A DNA stretch of 49,806 nt, taken from an uncultured Burkholderiales bacterium. Lineage in GTDB: Bacteria > Pseudomonadota > Gammaproteobacteria > Burkholderiales > Burkholderiaceae_C. Shown in pieces: positions 1 to 8,517 of the stretch (the first letter of the stretch is position 1; every line of letters begins with the position of its first letter). Under the pieces are notes generated by a model. It did no database searches and had not been told where the DNA came from. It saw nothing but the letters and a program-made list of their open reading frames with translations. The DNA is taken from assembly GCA_903871545.1 (NCBI GenBank), contig CAIQHG010000007.1, forward strand, positions 1 to 49,806, written 5' to 3'. The position numbers were made by a program, and so were the translations under genes.

Positions 1-672
1 AGGGACACTTTTCACTGTTTTATTTACACTGCTCAAAACAATTATTAAATCGAGTCTCTTCAGGCGTCAACGAATCCGCTGGAAAGGGAGACAATATTTT
101 CAAAACCACAGGTAGCCTTGTTTATAAATGAAAGAACCCTGCTACCAGTGTTGATGCCTCTAGCCCCAGCATCGAACTTAGTAGAGCGATTCCCACAATA
201 CCTATTTAAGCTTTTTTTCGTGAGTGAACATTTCTAATTGTGTGATGTTGTGTGTTTATCTAATTTTTAAAAAAGCCTGGAAAATCAATCATTCACTCGG
301 CCTCTCTCATACCGACAGGTGCATTTTTGCTGCGTGTCATTGCGGGGTGAGAGTTTGTATGTAAAACATGAGTGAGTTTACGAGTTTTAGTGAGCCATCC
401 TGAAGATGTATGAACTAGTTTTTAGATTTAATGAAATAATAAATTAAATACTTCGTTGAATTTTATTCTTTATGGTTCTTCTTTATTGGGCGTACGTATG
501 TTAACCATAGAAATTCTGATCAAAAATACTATTAATGATCACCCTAGTGGTGCTTTAATGAAAGTTATCAATTTAAAAAATAGTCATTTTACTTTTGACT
601 AAAGATTAAATAAGCATGCACCATCTCGTCAATCTAACCACTTAGTATGCATCACACATTAATAATAAAAAT
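1..672. other. AT-rich intergenic stretch, no gene seen
   Basis: No open frame of convincing length or composition, no tRNA-like or rRNA-like sequence and no clear repeat was found. The stretch is AT-rich and stop codons are frequent in all frames. It may carry the promoter of the small gene that follows, but I cannot place a convincing box. Confidence 0.5.
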
Positions 673-924
673 ATGAAGACTCAAGAATTAGTTGATAAAA
701 GATTAAGAGAGCTCTATGTAGAATTATCAAAACATTGGAGTGATAACAAAATCTCCCTAACAAATATTTACTACAAAAAAAATTTTGTCTACACAGTAGG
801 CGTTTTGATCAATAACAAAGAAGTGTCCATTACTATCTCGAATTCTGATTTACTCGCAGAAGAGAGTTTCTTTTTAGATGGTGTTATAAAAAGACTAACA
901 AATGAAATTAGTTCGCATATTTAA
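673..924 (+). CDS. small hypothetical protein (83 aa)
   Basis: An 83-residue ORF with an ATG start and TAA stop in AT-rich DNA. I do not recognise the family. The sequence is charged and mixed, with no signal peptide or membrane segment. Its pattern (a lysine- and glutamate-rich first half, then a VGVLINNKEVSITIS stretch that looks like beta strands, then a helical tail) resembles a small folded cytoplasmic protein rather than random translation. There is no strong Shine-Dalgarno sequence in front of it, and it is separated by about 230 bases from the next operon, so it is probably transcribed alone. It could also be a remnant of a mobile-element cargo gene. Confidence 0.45.
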   Translation: MKTQELVDKRLRELYVELSKHWSDNKISLTNIYYKKNFVYTVGVLINNKEVSITISNSDLLAEESFFLDGVIKRLTNEISSHI

Positions 925-1071
925 TTATTATGTATTCATGCTTTAATTCATTCGAATAAGTGTCTGTTGTAACTGCGGTTGGTACGACTTTATGCCTAAG
1001 CTGTAAAACTTAGGGTCTACCGTACAACTAAACCTCAACTCTGGTCGACGAGTTTAATACTTAAACAACCT

Positions 1072-1097
1072 ATTTTGGACCCTCATGGTCCTAAAAT
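1072..1097 (+). promoter_or_regulatory. hairpin upstream of the iorAB-like operon
   Basis: ATTTT-GGACC and GGTCC-T-AAAAT form a roughly 10-bp stem with one bulged T and a five-base loop (CTCAT). It is followed by an 8-C tract at 1101-1108 and lies about 45 bases before the ribosome binding site of the next gene. It could be a 5'-leader structure or a weak terminator. Its function is unknown. Confidence 0.3.
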
Positions 1098-1152
1098 TTA
1101 CCCCCCCCGACTATTTGTTGTACCATACCAAAATATTTTTTTGGAGAAGGTT

Positions 1153-1611
1153 ATGAAATTGAACGTAAACGGCGTTGATCGCCAACTCGACGTAGAGCCC
1201 GATATGCCCTTACTTTGGGCACTTAGGGATGAGTTAGACGTTAAGGGGCCTAAATTTGGTTGCGGCATAGCCCAGTGCGGTGCTTGTACGGTGCTCTTAA
1301 ACGGCGAGCCCGTTCGTGCTTGTTCATATCCGGTTTCTGCGGCTGCAGGACAAAAGGTTGTCACCATCGAGGGGCTTGCAAAAGGGGACCATCTGCACGC
1401 TGTGCAACAGGCATGGATCGATCACCAGGTCCCACAGTGCGGGTACTGTCAGGGTGGACAAATTTTGACCGCAGTGGCGCTCTTAAAGAAAAAACCTAAA
1501 CCCACCGACGAAGATATTGATGCGGCAATGTCTAACATCTGCCGATGCGGAACCTACGCCCGCATCAAAAAAGCAATTCACGCAGTGGCGGCAAAAGGAG
1601 TCAAAGCATGA
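1153..1611 (+). CDS. (2Fe-2S)-binding subunit of a molybdenum hydroxylase (IorA-like)
   Basis: A 152-aa small subunit of the isoquinoline 1-oxidoreductase / aldehyde oxidase type, carrying two [2Fe-2S] clusters that move electrons away from the molybdenum site. The plant-ferredoxin-type cluster is C37, C42, C45 and C57 (motif [11 protein letters not shown]). The second, helical cluster is C96, C99, C130 and C132 (QCGYC ... CRC). Length is normal for the family. The open frame extends 26 codons further upstream, but I chose the ATG at 1153 because GGAGAAGG lies at 1143-1150 and homology starts there. The stop overlaps the start of the next gene (ATGA), so the two are translationally coupled. 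The subunit has no signal of its own and probably crosses the membrane folded with the Tat-targeted large subunit. Confidence 0.93.
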   Translation: MKLNVNGVDRQLDVEPDMPLLWALRDELDVKGPKFGCGIAQCGACTVLLNGEPVRACSYPVSAAAGQKVVTIEGLAKGDHLHAVQQAWIDHQVPQCGYCQGGQILTAVALLKKKPKPTDEDIDAAMSNICRCGTYARIKKAIHAVAAKGVKA

Positions 1612-3788
1612 CAACAAATATTCCATCCTCATCTAAACTTGCACGTCGGGACTTCTTAAAAATAAGCTCCGCCACCTCAGCTGTGTTCTCTTTCGGCTTT
1701 TACGTGCCCGCTAAAGCAACCGCCGCTAACAAAGCCCCTGCTACCCCAGAGCACCTTAACGCATGGATAGAGATCTACCCCAACGAACAGGTTGTTATTC
1801 GTTACGCACGCGTTGAGATGGGACAAGGCAGCAGTACCTCTGCCCCGATGATCGTTGCTGAGGAGCTCGATTGCGATTGGAAACAAGTGCGTATTGAATA
1901 TGCAACGGCTGAAGATAATCTAAAAACCAAACGCTCGTTTGGCGATATGGCCTCTGTTGGCAGTCGTACGATTAAAAATTCACAGGAATATTTGCGCAAC
2001 GCCGGAGCAGGTGCTCGCGCTATGCTCGTCACCGCTGCAGCCCAGTCATGGGGCATTAGTGAATCAGAGTGCGTGACCTCCCAGGGCTACGTCATTCATA
2101 AACCCTCACAAAAGAAACTCTCCTACGGAAGTTTGTGCGCTCACGCCGCCAAGCTTGAGGCGCCAAAGACCGTGGTACTAAAGGATCCGAAAGATTGGAA
2201 GATCATAGGTCAGTCCATTAAACGCAGAGAGATTCCAGACATCGTAGTGGGCAAAATCCGCTACGCTATAGATACTCAGCTACCGGGTATGCTCTACGCT
2301 GCAGTTGCCGCCTGTCCCGTTTTTAACGGGACTGTCAAATCCTTTGACGCCTCTCGCGTTCAAAATAGACGCGGTATCGTTAAGGTGTTGAACTTAGGGG
2401 ATTTTGTCGCGGTGGTGGCAGATAGTTGGTGGCGCGCTAAAGAGGCCTTAAAAGAGATCCCCATAGAGTGGGAGACGGGTGAGGGGGCTAAGCTTAGTAC
2501 AGCATCGATTCAAAACTATCTAAAAGAGGGGCTCCAGCAACCCCAACTCGCGGTTGCCAGAAAAAACGGTGATGCAATCGCCGTCTTGGATAAGTCAGCG
2601 AAAGTCCTTGAGGCTGAGTACTTTACCCCCTACTTGGCTCACGCAACACTTGAGCCGATTGTCTGTACAGTCTGGATCCAGGGTGACTCCATGGATGTGT
2701 GGGCAGCCAGTCAAAGCCCCGAAGCAACCCTTGCCACCGCCGCAGCGACGGCCGGCATTGATCAATCCCGCGTAAAGGTCCACCCCGTCCAATTGGGTGG
2801 AGGCCTTGGACGCAAAGGCGCCCAAGACTACACTAAACAAGCAACTTTGATTGCCAAAGCCGTAGAGGGCAAACCAGTCAAGATGATTTGGACCCGCGAG
2901 GAAGATATCCAGCACGACTTGTACAGACCCATGAGTCTCATTAAGCTTCGCGCATCGCAAAAGCCAAACGGAGACTTAGACGCACTGCATATCCGAGTAA
3001 GCGCACCCTCTATCTTTGCCTCTTTGCTTAAAATGCCCTTGAACAACGGGGTTGATGGGCAAGCAGTTGCAAGTTTGAATGATCACCCCTACGCGGTTGA
3101 GAATTGCTTGGTTGATTACTCCCAGCGCAATACAAATATTCCTGTTGGATTTTGGAGAAGCGTTGGACACTCGCAAAACCCGTTTGCAAGGGAGTGCTTC
3201 ATAGACGAATTGGCCCATGAGGTGGGTCAAGATCCTTTGGCATACCGCTTACAAATACTTCCAACAAGCGCAGTGCGCGACCGAGCCATATTGACCAAAA
3301 TAGCAGAGGCGGCCAGTTGGGACAAACCTTTGCCCAAGGGTATCTTTAGAGGAATTGCTGAGACCGAAGGCTACGGAAGTTGGACTGCCTGTGTGTGTGA
3401 GGTATCGGTTAATGAGCGATCAGAGGTCAAAATTCACCGCGTCGTAATCGGTATTGATCCAGGCTACGCAGTGAACCCGGACAACATCCAAGCGCAGCTA
3501 CAAGGCAGCGTGGTGCACGGACTTTCTGCCATTTTCTGGGGCGAGATGACGATTAAAGAAGGACGCATTGAGCAATCTAATTTCCACGACTACCGCATGA
3601 TGCGTTTAAACGAGATGCCTGTTGTGCAAACCGTTATTGCCCCAACGGGGGGATTTTGGGGAGGTGTTGGCGAGCCCACTCAGGCCCCCTTAGGCCCAGC
3701 GCTGGTCAACGCCATATTCGCTGCAACAGGAAAACGTATTCGCTCTTTCCCCCTTAAAAATCACGGCTTTAGCTTGGCCAAGGCTTGA
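1608..3788 (+). CDS. molybdopterin-binding large subunit, xanthine dehydrogenase family (IorB-like)
   Basis: A 726-aa molybdenum-cofactor subunit that would hydroxylate an N-heterocycle or oxidise an aldehyde. The N-terminus has a twin-arginine signal ([11 protein letters not shown]14-R15) followed by a hydrophobic segment, so the enzyme is periplasmic. Family motifs visible are [20 protein letters not shown] near residue 65-85, [14 protein letters not shown] near 395-410, the segment [13 protein letters not shown], and GVGEP near the C-terminus, with E689 as the expected catalytic glutamate. I chose the ATG at 1608 over an upstream in-frame start because it directly follows AAAAGGAG and gives a clean Tat leader. 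No cytochrome c domain is fused, so the electron acceptor is not obvious. The next gene starts within its stop codon. The substrate is unknown. Confidence 0.92.
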   Translation: MTTNIPSSSKLARRDFLKISSATSAVFSFGFYVPAKATAANKAPATPEHLNAWIEIYPNEQVVIRYARVEMGQGSSTSAPMIVAEELDCDWKQVRIEYATAEDNLKTKRSFGDMASVGSRTIKNSQEYLRNAGAGARAMLVTAAAQSWGISESECVTSQGYVIHKPSQKKLSYGSLCAHAAKLEAPKTVVLKDPKDWKIIGQSIKRREIPDIVVGKIRYAIDTQLPGMLYAAVAACPVFNGTVKSFDASRVQNRRGIVKVLNLGDFVAVVADSWWRAKEALKEIPIEWETGEGAKLSTASIQNYLKEGLQQPQLAVARKNGDAIAVLDKSAKVLEAEYFTPYLAHATLEPIVCTVWIQGDSMDVWAASQSPEATLATAAATAGIDQSRVKVHPVQLGGGLGRKGAQDYTKQATLIAKAVEGKPVKMIWTREEDIQHDLYRPMSLIKLRASQKPNGDLDALHIRVSAPSIFASLLKMPLNNGVDGQAVASLNDHPYAVENCLVDYSQRNTNIPVGFWRSVGHSQNPFARECFIDELAHEVGQDPLAYRLQILPTSAVRDRAILTKIAEAASWDKPLPKGIFRGIAETEGYGSWTACVCEVSVNERSEVKIHRVVIGIDPGYAVNPDNIQAQLQGSVVHGLSAIFWGEMTIKEGRIEQSNFHDYRMMRLNEMPVVQTVIAPTGGFWGGVGEPTQAPLGPALVNAIFAATGKRIRSFPLKNHGFSLAKA

Positions 3789-4342
3789 TGTCCAAATTGG
3801 ATATGGTCAATAGCCAGCGTCGCAAAGTGCTTGGGCAATTTAAAAGCTCACTGAACACCTCAGTGGGTTTGTTGTTAGGTAAATCTTTGGCCAAAACCCT
3901 CCCTTTAGTAGGGGGGGGGCTATCCCTCTTTGGGGTTAAATCCGCTCTCTCACAGGGCATGTACTCTGGAACACTGCGGTCCTTGTCTGAGCTTATCGAT
4001 CCCTTAGTTAGGGGAGCGCCACTCTCTAAGACGCGTGTTCGAATACAGATGCCCCTTTTGGCAGACAACGGGAACTTGGTGAATTTGGGAATTAAAACGG
4101 ATTTACCAATGACTCAAGATGACTACGTTGAGAAGATATATCTCCTATCCCAGCGCAATCCGGTGGTGCAAATGGCGCTTTTCCATTTGGGACCCTGGTC
4201 CGGGGACGCTAGTATAAATACTCGAGTTCGCCTAGCGGGTAGCCAATTTATAGTAGCCCTTGCTCAAACCTCGAAGGGAAAGTTCTATTACGACCAATTT
4301 GACGTGATCGTGACGGAATCAGCTTGTGTGGACGGGTCTTAA
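3788..4342 (+). CDS. SoxY-like carrier protein with an altered C-terminal arm
   Basis: A 184-aa homologue of SoxY, the periplasmic protein that carries sulfur intermediates on a C-terminal cysteine in thiosulfate oxidation. The N-terminus has SQRRKVLGQF, a likely Tat signal, then a hydrophobic glycine-rich stretch. The middle (RVRIQMPLLADNGNLVNLGI, then MTQDDYVEKIYLLSQRNP) is the SoxY immunoglobulin-like fold. Genuine SoxY ends in GGCGG; here the end is TESACVDGS, with C180 five residues from the C-terminus. From memory this resembles the SoxY paralogues with an AACIE arm. The ATG overlaps the stop of the molybdenum subunit (TGATG). A 9-G tract at 3911-3919 lies inside the coding sequence. 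No soxA, soxX, soxB or soxC is in the window. Confidence 0.85.
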   Translation: MSKLDMVNSQRRKVLGQFKSSLNTSVGLLLGKSLAKTLPLVGGGLSLFGVKSALSQGMYSGTLRSLSELIDPLVRGAPLSKTRVRIQMPLLADNGNLVNLGIKTDLPMTQDDYVEKIYLLSQRNPVVQMALFHLGPWSGDASINTRVRLAGSQFIVALAQTSKGKFYYDQFDVIVTESACVDGS

Positions 4343-4345
4343 CAA

Positions 4346-4675
4346 ATGAGTCTTGCCAGGCTCCAGGTGTTGGGAGATTTGCGCGTCGGGGGCGTTGTGC
4401 GCATTCGTTTATTGATCCAGCACTCTATGGATACGGGCTACTTGCAAAATATGTCCGGTCAAAATATTGCCCGAAACGTTATAAAAACAATAACGTGTTA
4501 CGCAGACCAAATGGAAATATTCAGAGTCGATCCCTCATCCGGTATTGCGGCCAACCCGTATTTTGAGTTTTCTTGGCGCGTAGCTCCAACAAAAGTCATC
4601 CGAACACTTTGGATTGATGATCTTGGTATTGAAGGTGAACTATTAACCTCTATTGATACTCAGCTGAAGCCTTAG
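4346..4675 (+). CDS. SoxZ-like carrier partner
   Basis: A 109-aa SoxZ homologue, the partner that forms a heterodimer with SoxY and travels with it through Tat. Family pattern: RVGGVVRIRLLIQHSMDTGY, then IARNVIKTITCYADQMEIFR, then IAANPYFEFSWRV, which match the SoxZ strands (compare the common RGEVFEIRTLIAHPMETGYR and ANPYIAF). There is no signal peptide, as expected. The gene starts three bases after the SoxY-like stop, so it is in the same operon. It would serve with the SoxY-like protein as a dimeric carrier for whatever the molybdenum enzyme acts on or yields; that role is inference from position. The 3' end overlaps a possible small antisense ORF. Confidence 0.87.
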   Translation: MSLARLQVLGDLRVGGVVRIRLLIQHSMDTGYLQNMSGQNIARNVIKTITCYADQMEIFRVDPSSGIAANPYFEFSWRVAPTKVIRTLWIDDLGIEGELLTSIDTQLKP

Positions 4676-4775
4676 TAAAATTTGGGAGTGCACGTTGATG
4701 GACATAGAGAATTCTTTCTACGGCTTTAATCAGCTCGGCAGCTAAATATCGCTGAGCATCCTTTTCTCGTTGCAT
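4650..4775 (-). CDS. possible 41-aa small ORF or gene remnant, convergent with soxZ-like gene
   Basis: On the minus strand an ATG at 4775-4773, preceded by GGGGAAA, opens a 41-codon frame ending at TAG 4650-4652, inside the end of the SoxZ-like gene. The translation begins MQREKDAQRYLAAELIKAVE and then reads RILYVHQRALPNF, an amphipathic, protein-like helix pattern. The frame stays open about 20 more codons upstream of this ATG. It is either a real small protein or the tail of a decayed gene; I recognise no family. Confidence 0.25.
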   Translation of the reverse strand: MQREKDAQRYLAAELIKAVERILYVHQRALPNFTKASAEYQ

Positions 4776-5073
4776 TTTCCCCAATGCATTTGAGGGTCGA
4801 TTACTTATATTATGAGTTTTTTCAATCAATACTCATGGCAAGTTGTACCAAATTGAGTGTCCACCCGTAAACTCACCCTTAAAGGGGGTGATTTCAACTT
4901 TAATAGTATTATTAATAATTTGTAAGATTGAGAAGTTTCTGATAAGATAATTTCCATTAGGTAAAAATAGTTTTGATATAAACTCTCTCTAAACGCACAT
5001 ATCTAAATCAATCAAGTCTCAAAATAATCTCTTCTACTTTACTTTATTTCACTTTACTTTGCTATGGGAGCTT
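4776..5073. other. intergenic region before exported low-GC genes
   Basis: A low-GC gap of about 300 bases. I see no complete gene. CTTTACTTTATTTCACTTTA near 5036-5057 is a pyrimidine-rich direct repeat of ACTTTA units just before the next start. No convincing terminator for the upstream operon is visible. Confidence 0.4.
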
Positions 5074-6282
5074 ATGGTGTCTTTTGTTTATAAACCCCAT
5101 TTAATAATCACAAGAGTATTCTTTGTATTACTTCTACTTGTTTTTAATATAGCTGCATTTTGTCAAGTTAACCTTCAATCTGGTTGGAATCTAGTTGGCA
5201 ATGGATCCAATAGTCCGATACTTCCAAGCTCAATAGGCACGAATGCTCAAGTAACTAGTGTTTGGAAGTGGGATGCAAAAAATAGCAAGTGGTCCTTTTA
5301 CTCACCACAAAAGCAAGACGGGGGACAAGCCTATTCGGCTTCTCAGAGCTATGAATTTCTAACAAGCATCAATCCAAACGATGGGTTTTGGATTAACGCC
5401 GCCCAGCCCTATTCACTTAGTTTAAATACGGGAGGTATCTCTGCAAGCACTTTTAATGCTTTAGCAAGCCTAGGGTCTGCCTCTACGCAGTCTTCGTCGA
5501 CCTCCGTCTCCTCGGTACTCTCTGAAGCAGTTATCGTTCATACTGGAGTTTTAACCGCTATTGTCAGCGGCGTAAGCGGACCTGTTCCATTTCTTCAAAG
5601 CGCATTGTCTTATTTAAAAACGGGGGGTTCACACTATTCAATATGTGTAAATACACCCTGGATAGATGCAACTCATTCATCATCTGCTGGAAATAATTGT
5701 TCATCCAGTGGCATCTCATTACAGGGAACCTGGTTTGTTCCAAGCGGCAGTACAAATAGTATAAAGGGTACAGACGCAAGCAACTCTACGTTTTTAAATA
5801 CAATCACATTCACAGACATCAACGCTACTCAGGGTATTCTCTATCAATCAGAGCCCAACACCTACGGAAATGTTCAAGGATTTGCGGGCTCATCTGCCTA
5901 TCTCATGTTGTCTAATACGTTTTCTATTCAAAATCTTGCGGGCGTAACCTCTTTGGTTGCTGGTCAATCTGATTGCACTAACGGTTTTGCCTCCTTTGTG
6001 TTTAGCAACGACGGCACTTCTGCCTCCAGGACTTGTCAGACAACTAAGGTGGATGGAAGTACTAATACTGCTGTGACTATAAATTACGCAAACAGCTCAA
6101 TTCCTGGTGTTTTAACAGCCACCAGTAATGGGCAGACAAATTACGTTGGCATTACTTCGGGCAGCAACTCCGCATCGGGTCAAATGGTGCTCATTAAACC
6201 CGGAACGACGCAGTGTGGTACTGGCTCCGGATACAGCTTGAATTATTGCGGTAGTATTACCGTGTTAACTTATTCAAATTAA
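5074..6282 (+). CDS. exported protein with one WNLVG/VWKW domain and a Ser/Thr/Asn-rich beta tail
   Basis: A 402-aa exported protein of unknown function. Residues 10-30 form a hydrophobic signal segment ending AAFCQ, probably cut before Q31. Residues about 32-115 carry a domain with the markers SGWNLVGNG, LPSSIG, VTSVWKWD, WSFYSP, DGGQAYS and NPNDGFWIN. The same markers occur twice in the protein at 46769-48805. The rest is rich in serine, threonine and asparagine, with cysteines spaced in pairs that could form disulfides in the periplasm or outside the cell. I chose the ATG at 5074 because GGGAG lies at 5066-5070, though the spacing is short; the GTG at 5077 is an alternative. Base composition is AT-rich compared with the operon before it. 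The next gene, also exported, may be co-transcribed. Confidence 0.7.
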   Translation: MVSFVYKPHLIITRVFFVLLLLVFNIAAFCQVNLQSGWNLVGNGSNSPILPSSIGTNAQVTSVWKWDAKNSKWSFYSPQKQDGGQAYSASQSYEFLTSINPNDGFWINAAQPYSLSLNTGGISASTFNALASLGSASTQSSSTSVSSVLSEAVIVHTGVLTAIVSGVSGPVPFLQSALSYLKTGGSHYSICVNTPWIDATHSSSAGNNCSSSGISLQGTWFVPSGSTNSIKGTDASNSTFLNTITFTDINATQGILYQSEPNTYGNVQGFAGSSAYLMLSNTFSIQNLAGVTSLVAGQSDCTNGFASFVFSNDGTSASRTCQTTKVDGSTNTAVTINYANSSIPGVLTATSNGQTNYVGITSGSNSASGQMVLIKPGTTQCGTGSGYSLNYCGSITVLTYSN

Positions 6283-6323
6283 TTAGAGCTCCTGCGAATA
6301 ATATTACGTTAAGGAACTAAAAA

Positions 6324-6803
6324 ATGAATACGCTAAAGTATATTGTCCGAGCTTTAATTCTATTTTTTTTAACGACTCAATACTCTTTCGGACAAGTCAA
6401 TTCTTCAATCACAGGAAGTTGTGCCTTAACTATAAATCTAAATAAATGGGGGTTTACAGCTTCAATCAACAGCCAAACAAACTCTGGCCTTCTACTAATT
6501 CTGAATTTTGATACCAAACAGGCGACAGGTTTTACTACACTGGAGGCCCTAAGTAGCACGAATTTAAATGACAATCCACTATTCACCATTATTTCAACGG
6601 CAACACTTACGCCCCCATATTTGTCTATTACTCAAACTTCTAGTGCTGTAGAAGGCATCATTAGTGTAAGCATTAGCGCGCCGGTTGGTTCTTCCTCAGA
6701 TCCCTTAACAATGTATTTTGTACCAAGCAACTCCGGAAATACATTTATTGTTTCAACTGCTATGTCAAAGATATATGGGACCGGTGTTTGTCAAAAAATT
6801 TAA
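6324..6803 (+). CDS. small exported protein, unknown family (159 aa)
   Basis: A 159-aa protein with a clear N-terminal signal (MNTLKYIVRALILFFLTTQY, then SFG), probably cleaved before QVN. The mature part is beta-rich, low in charge and high in serine and threonine, with two cysteines near its ends (SCALTI and GTGVCQK) that could be bridged. The start ATG has AAGGAAC in front of it. It lies 41 bases after the WNLVG-domain protein on the same strand and shares its leader style and low GC, so the two probably act together outside the cytoplasm. I recognise no domain; a pilus- or surface-associated role would be speculation. Confidence 0.6.
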   Translation: MNTLKYIVRALILFFLTTQYSFGQVNSSITGSCALTINLNKWGFTASINSQTNSGLLLILNFDTKQATGFTTLEALSSTNLNDNPLFTIISTATLTPPYLSITQTSSAVEGIISVSISAPVGSSSDPLTMYFVPSNSGNTFIVSTAMSKIYGTGVCQKI

Positions 6804-6927
6804 TGCTAGTTCCCCGGTAGCTCCCCCTACCCAAGCCTCACTTTTCATCTTATGTGTAATGCTCAAACTGATTGGTATCTTGACTCAAAAGTTTCATCAA
6901 TTTCTTAAAGAAATTGGAGATTAAGCC

Positions 6928-7218
6928 ATGACAACAAATGTAACGGAATACAAAGGATATTGAGCAATTATGGAATTTGATGTTCAAGACAAAGTAATCG
7001 GTGGTCGTGTATTAAACATTGACGACATCATTGCATTTCATGGGGATTGAGTAGGCCATTTTGAAAAGAATTCCCACAAATCTATTGATTCATATATCAA
7101 GGATTGTGAAAAATTAAAGCAACTACCTGATAAGCCAGTTTGGTGTCGATTAATGCTTAGGGATGAAAAGAACCGCAGTTTCAGTGACTCTGCCTACATC
7201 AGCTTGCCGTCGCAGTAA
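6928..7218 (+). pseudogene. broken HicB-family antitoxin gene (two in-frame TGA codons)
   Basis: Reading one frame from ATG 6928 to TAA 7216-7218 gives a 96-residue HicB-like sequence interrupted by TGA at codon 12 (6961-6963) and codon 41 (7048-7050). The intact parts match the HicB pattern: VTEYKGY, then AIMEFD, then VIGGRVLNIDDIIAFHG, then SIDSYIKDCEKL, then KPVWCRLMLR. HicB normally blocks the HicA ribonuclease and binds its own operator. No hicA is visible on either side, and the C-terminal DNA-binding part expected after LMLR does not look conserved. The frame is otherwise intact, so the inactivation is probably recent. Residues normally at the two stop positions are not tryptophan, so TGA recoding is unlikely. 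Confidence 0.75.
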
Positions 7219-7488
7219 CCTTAAAGTGTCCAGGGTACGTATCAGTTTTTTACGCTAGGCGAACTCTTGGCCAGCAATGGGGGAGTTCAAGTCGAGGATC
7301 CAAAGCGTGTGAGTGCTGGGCATTGACTTTACTTGGCTAGTTAATCCTGAGTAAACTTACTTACAATGCAGACATCCAGCCCACAGACTTATTGAATCGT
7401 TATCTTTAAGTTGGCACCCACGGGGTCCTTGTAAAATTTCATCTCCACTCCTTTACTCATTTACTTCTCTACTTTAAAAACCTCCTTC
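7219..7488. other. intergenic gap, possible short coding remnants
   Basis: About 270 bases with no complete gene. One frame near 7222-7327 stays open for about 35 codons (GTYQFFTLGELLASNG) and the opposite strand also has a short frame beginning MPSTHTLWIL. Both are too short to assign. The stretch probably holds the promoter of the following gene. Confidence 0.3.
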
Positions 7489-8514
7489 ATGACTCACACC
7501 TACCTTAATAACTTTGACAGCTCTATTGATTGTTCATTGAAAAGAAGAAGTTTTTTGGCGACAGCTGCATCCGTCGCAACCGCTTTCAAAGCTTTACCTG
7601 TACTAGGGGCCAGCGAAGCCTTTCCTAGCCGCGCCATTCGTTTTGTTGTTCCTAACCCGGCCGGTGGATTGCCGGACACAGTCGCACGGATATTTGCTCA
7701 GCATTTGGGCGAACGATTAGGTCAACCCATCACGGTGGATAATAAACCCGGCGCCAACGGAGTCATTGCTGCGCAGGCTTTAGCTAATGCGCCCAAGGAC
7801 GGATACACCATGATGGTGGCCGACGGTTCTATGTTTTCGATTAACCCTGTAATCTACAAAGCCCTTGGGTATGACTTTAAACGAGACTTTGAAGCAGTTT
7901 CTTTGGCGGCAAGAGCGCCACTTTATTTGGCTGTTCATCCCAAAGTAAAAGCAACTAACCTCAAAGAGCTCATTGCACTAATCAAAAGCCAGCCAGGAGT
8001 GCTGACCTATGGATCCTCTGGAGTTGGGAGTACTCACCATTTGAGTATGGAGGAGTTTAAATCCGCTTTGTCTTTGGATATTACCCATGTTCCCTTCAAA
8101 GGATCTGGGCAATCCGTACCCGCTTTGATCGGTGGGCAAATAGATATGGTTTTCTCAGCCCTGCCCTCACTATCCGGATTTGTCAAAACTAACCAAGTTC
8201 GTCTCATTGCAGTCAATTCACTTAAGCGGTCCCCTCAAGAACCATCCTTACCGGCAATCTCGGAGTTCATACCGGGGTACGATTTTGCTCCAATTATTGG
8301 AGTTTTCACTGCGAAGGGGACTCCTCAAGTTGCAATTGACAAAATTGCAATTGAGATGAAACAGTTGGCCAAATTGCCAGAGTTGATTCAAATTTTAACT
8401 AATGCCGGGATTGAGCCCGTAGGGGATGGTCCAATTGAATACACCAAAGCCGTGCTTGCAGAAAATGAGCGCTTAGGAAAAGTTGTAAAACAAATTGGCA
8501 TTAGCCAGGAGTAA
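7489..8514 (+). CDS. Bug-type substrate-binding protein (tripartite tricarboxylate family)
   Basis: A 341-aa periplasmic solute-binding protein of the Bug/TctC family, which binds carboxylates or other small anions. The leader contains LKRRSFLATA (R19-R20), a twin-arginine-like signal ending near LGASEA. Family hallmarks are FPSRAIRFVVPNPAGGLPDT, where the P-x-GG loop holds the ligand carboxylate, VDNKPGANGVIAAQALANA, and ITHVPFKGSGQSVPALIGG. Length is usual. There are no tctA or tctB permease genes nearby, as is common for Bug proteins in Burkholderiales, so it is either a sensor or shares a distant permease. Only three bases separate it from the next gene, so the two form an operon. Confidence 0.9.
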   Translation: MTHTYLNNFDSSIDCSLKRRSFLATAASVATAFKALPVLGASEAFPSRAIRFVVPNPAGGLPDTVARIFAQHLGERLGQPITVDNKPGANGVIAAQALANAPKDGYTMMVADGSMFSINPVIYKALGYDFKRDFEAVSLAARAPLYLAVHPKVKATNLKELIALIKSQPGVLTYGSSGVGSTHHLSMEEFKSALSLDITHVPFKGSGQSVPALIGGQIDMVFSALPSLSGFVKTNQVRLIAVNSLKRSPQEPSLPAISEFIPGYDFAPIIGVFTAKGTPQVAIDKIAIEMKQLAKLPELIQILTNAGIEPVGDGPIEYTKAVLAENERLGKVVKQIGISQE

Positions 8515-8517
8515 ACC

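Noticed and set aside
4856..4890. GTGTCCACCCGTAAAC and similar GTGTCC words near 7225 as insertion-sequence ends
   Set aside because: I could not find matching inverted ends or any transposase piece around them.
6961..7050. TGA read as selenocysteine or tryptophan in the HicB-like frame
   Set aside because: The two positions are not cysteine or tryptophan in typical HicB proteins, there is no sign of a recoding element, and other genes of the window use TGA as a normal stop.
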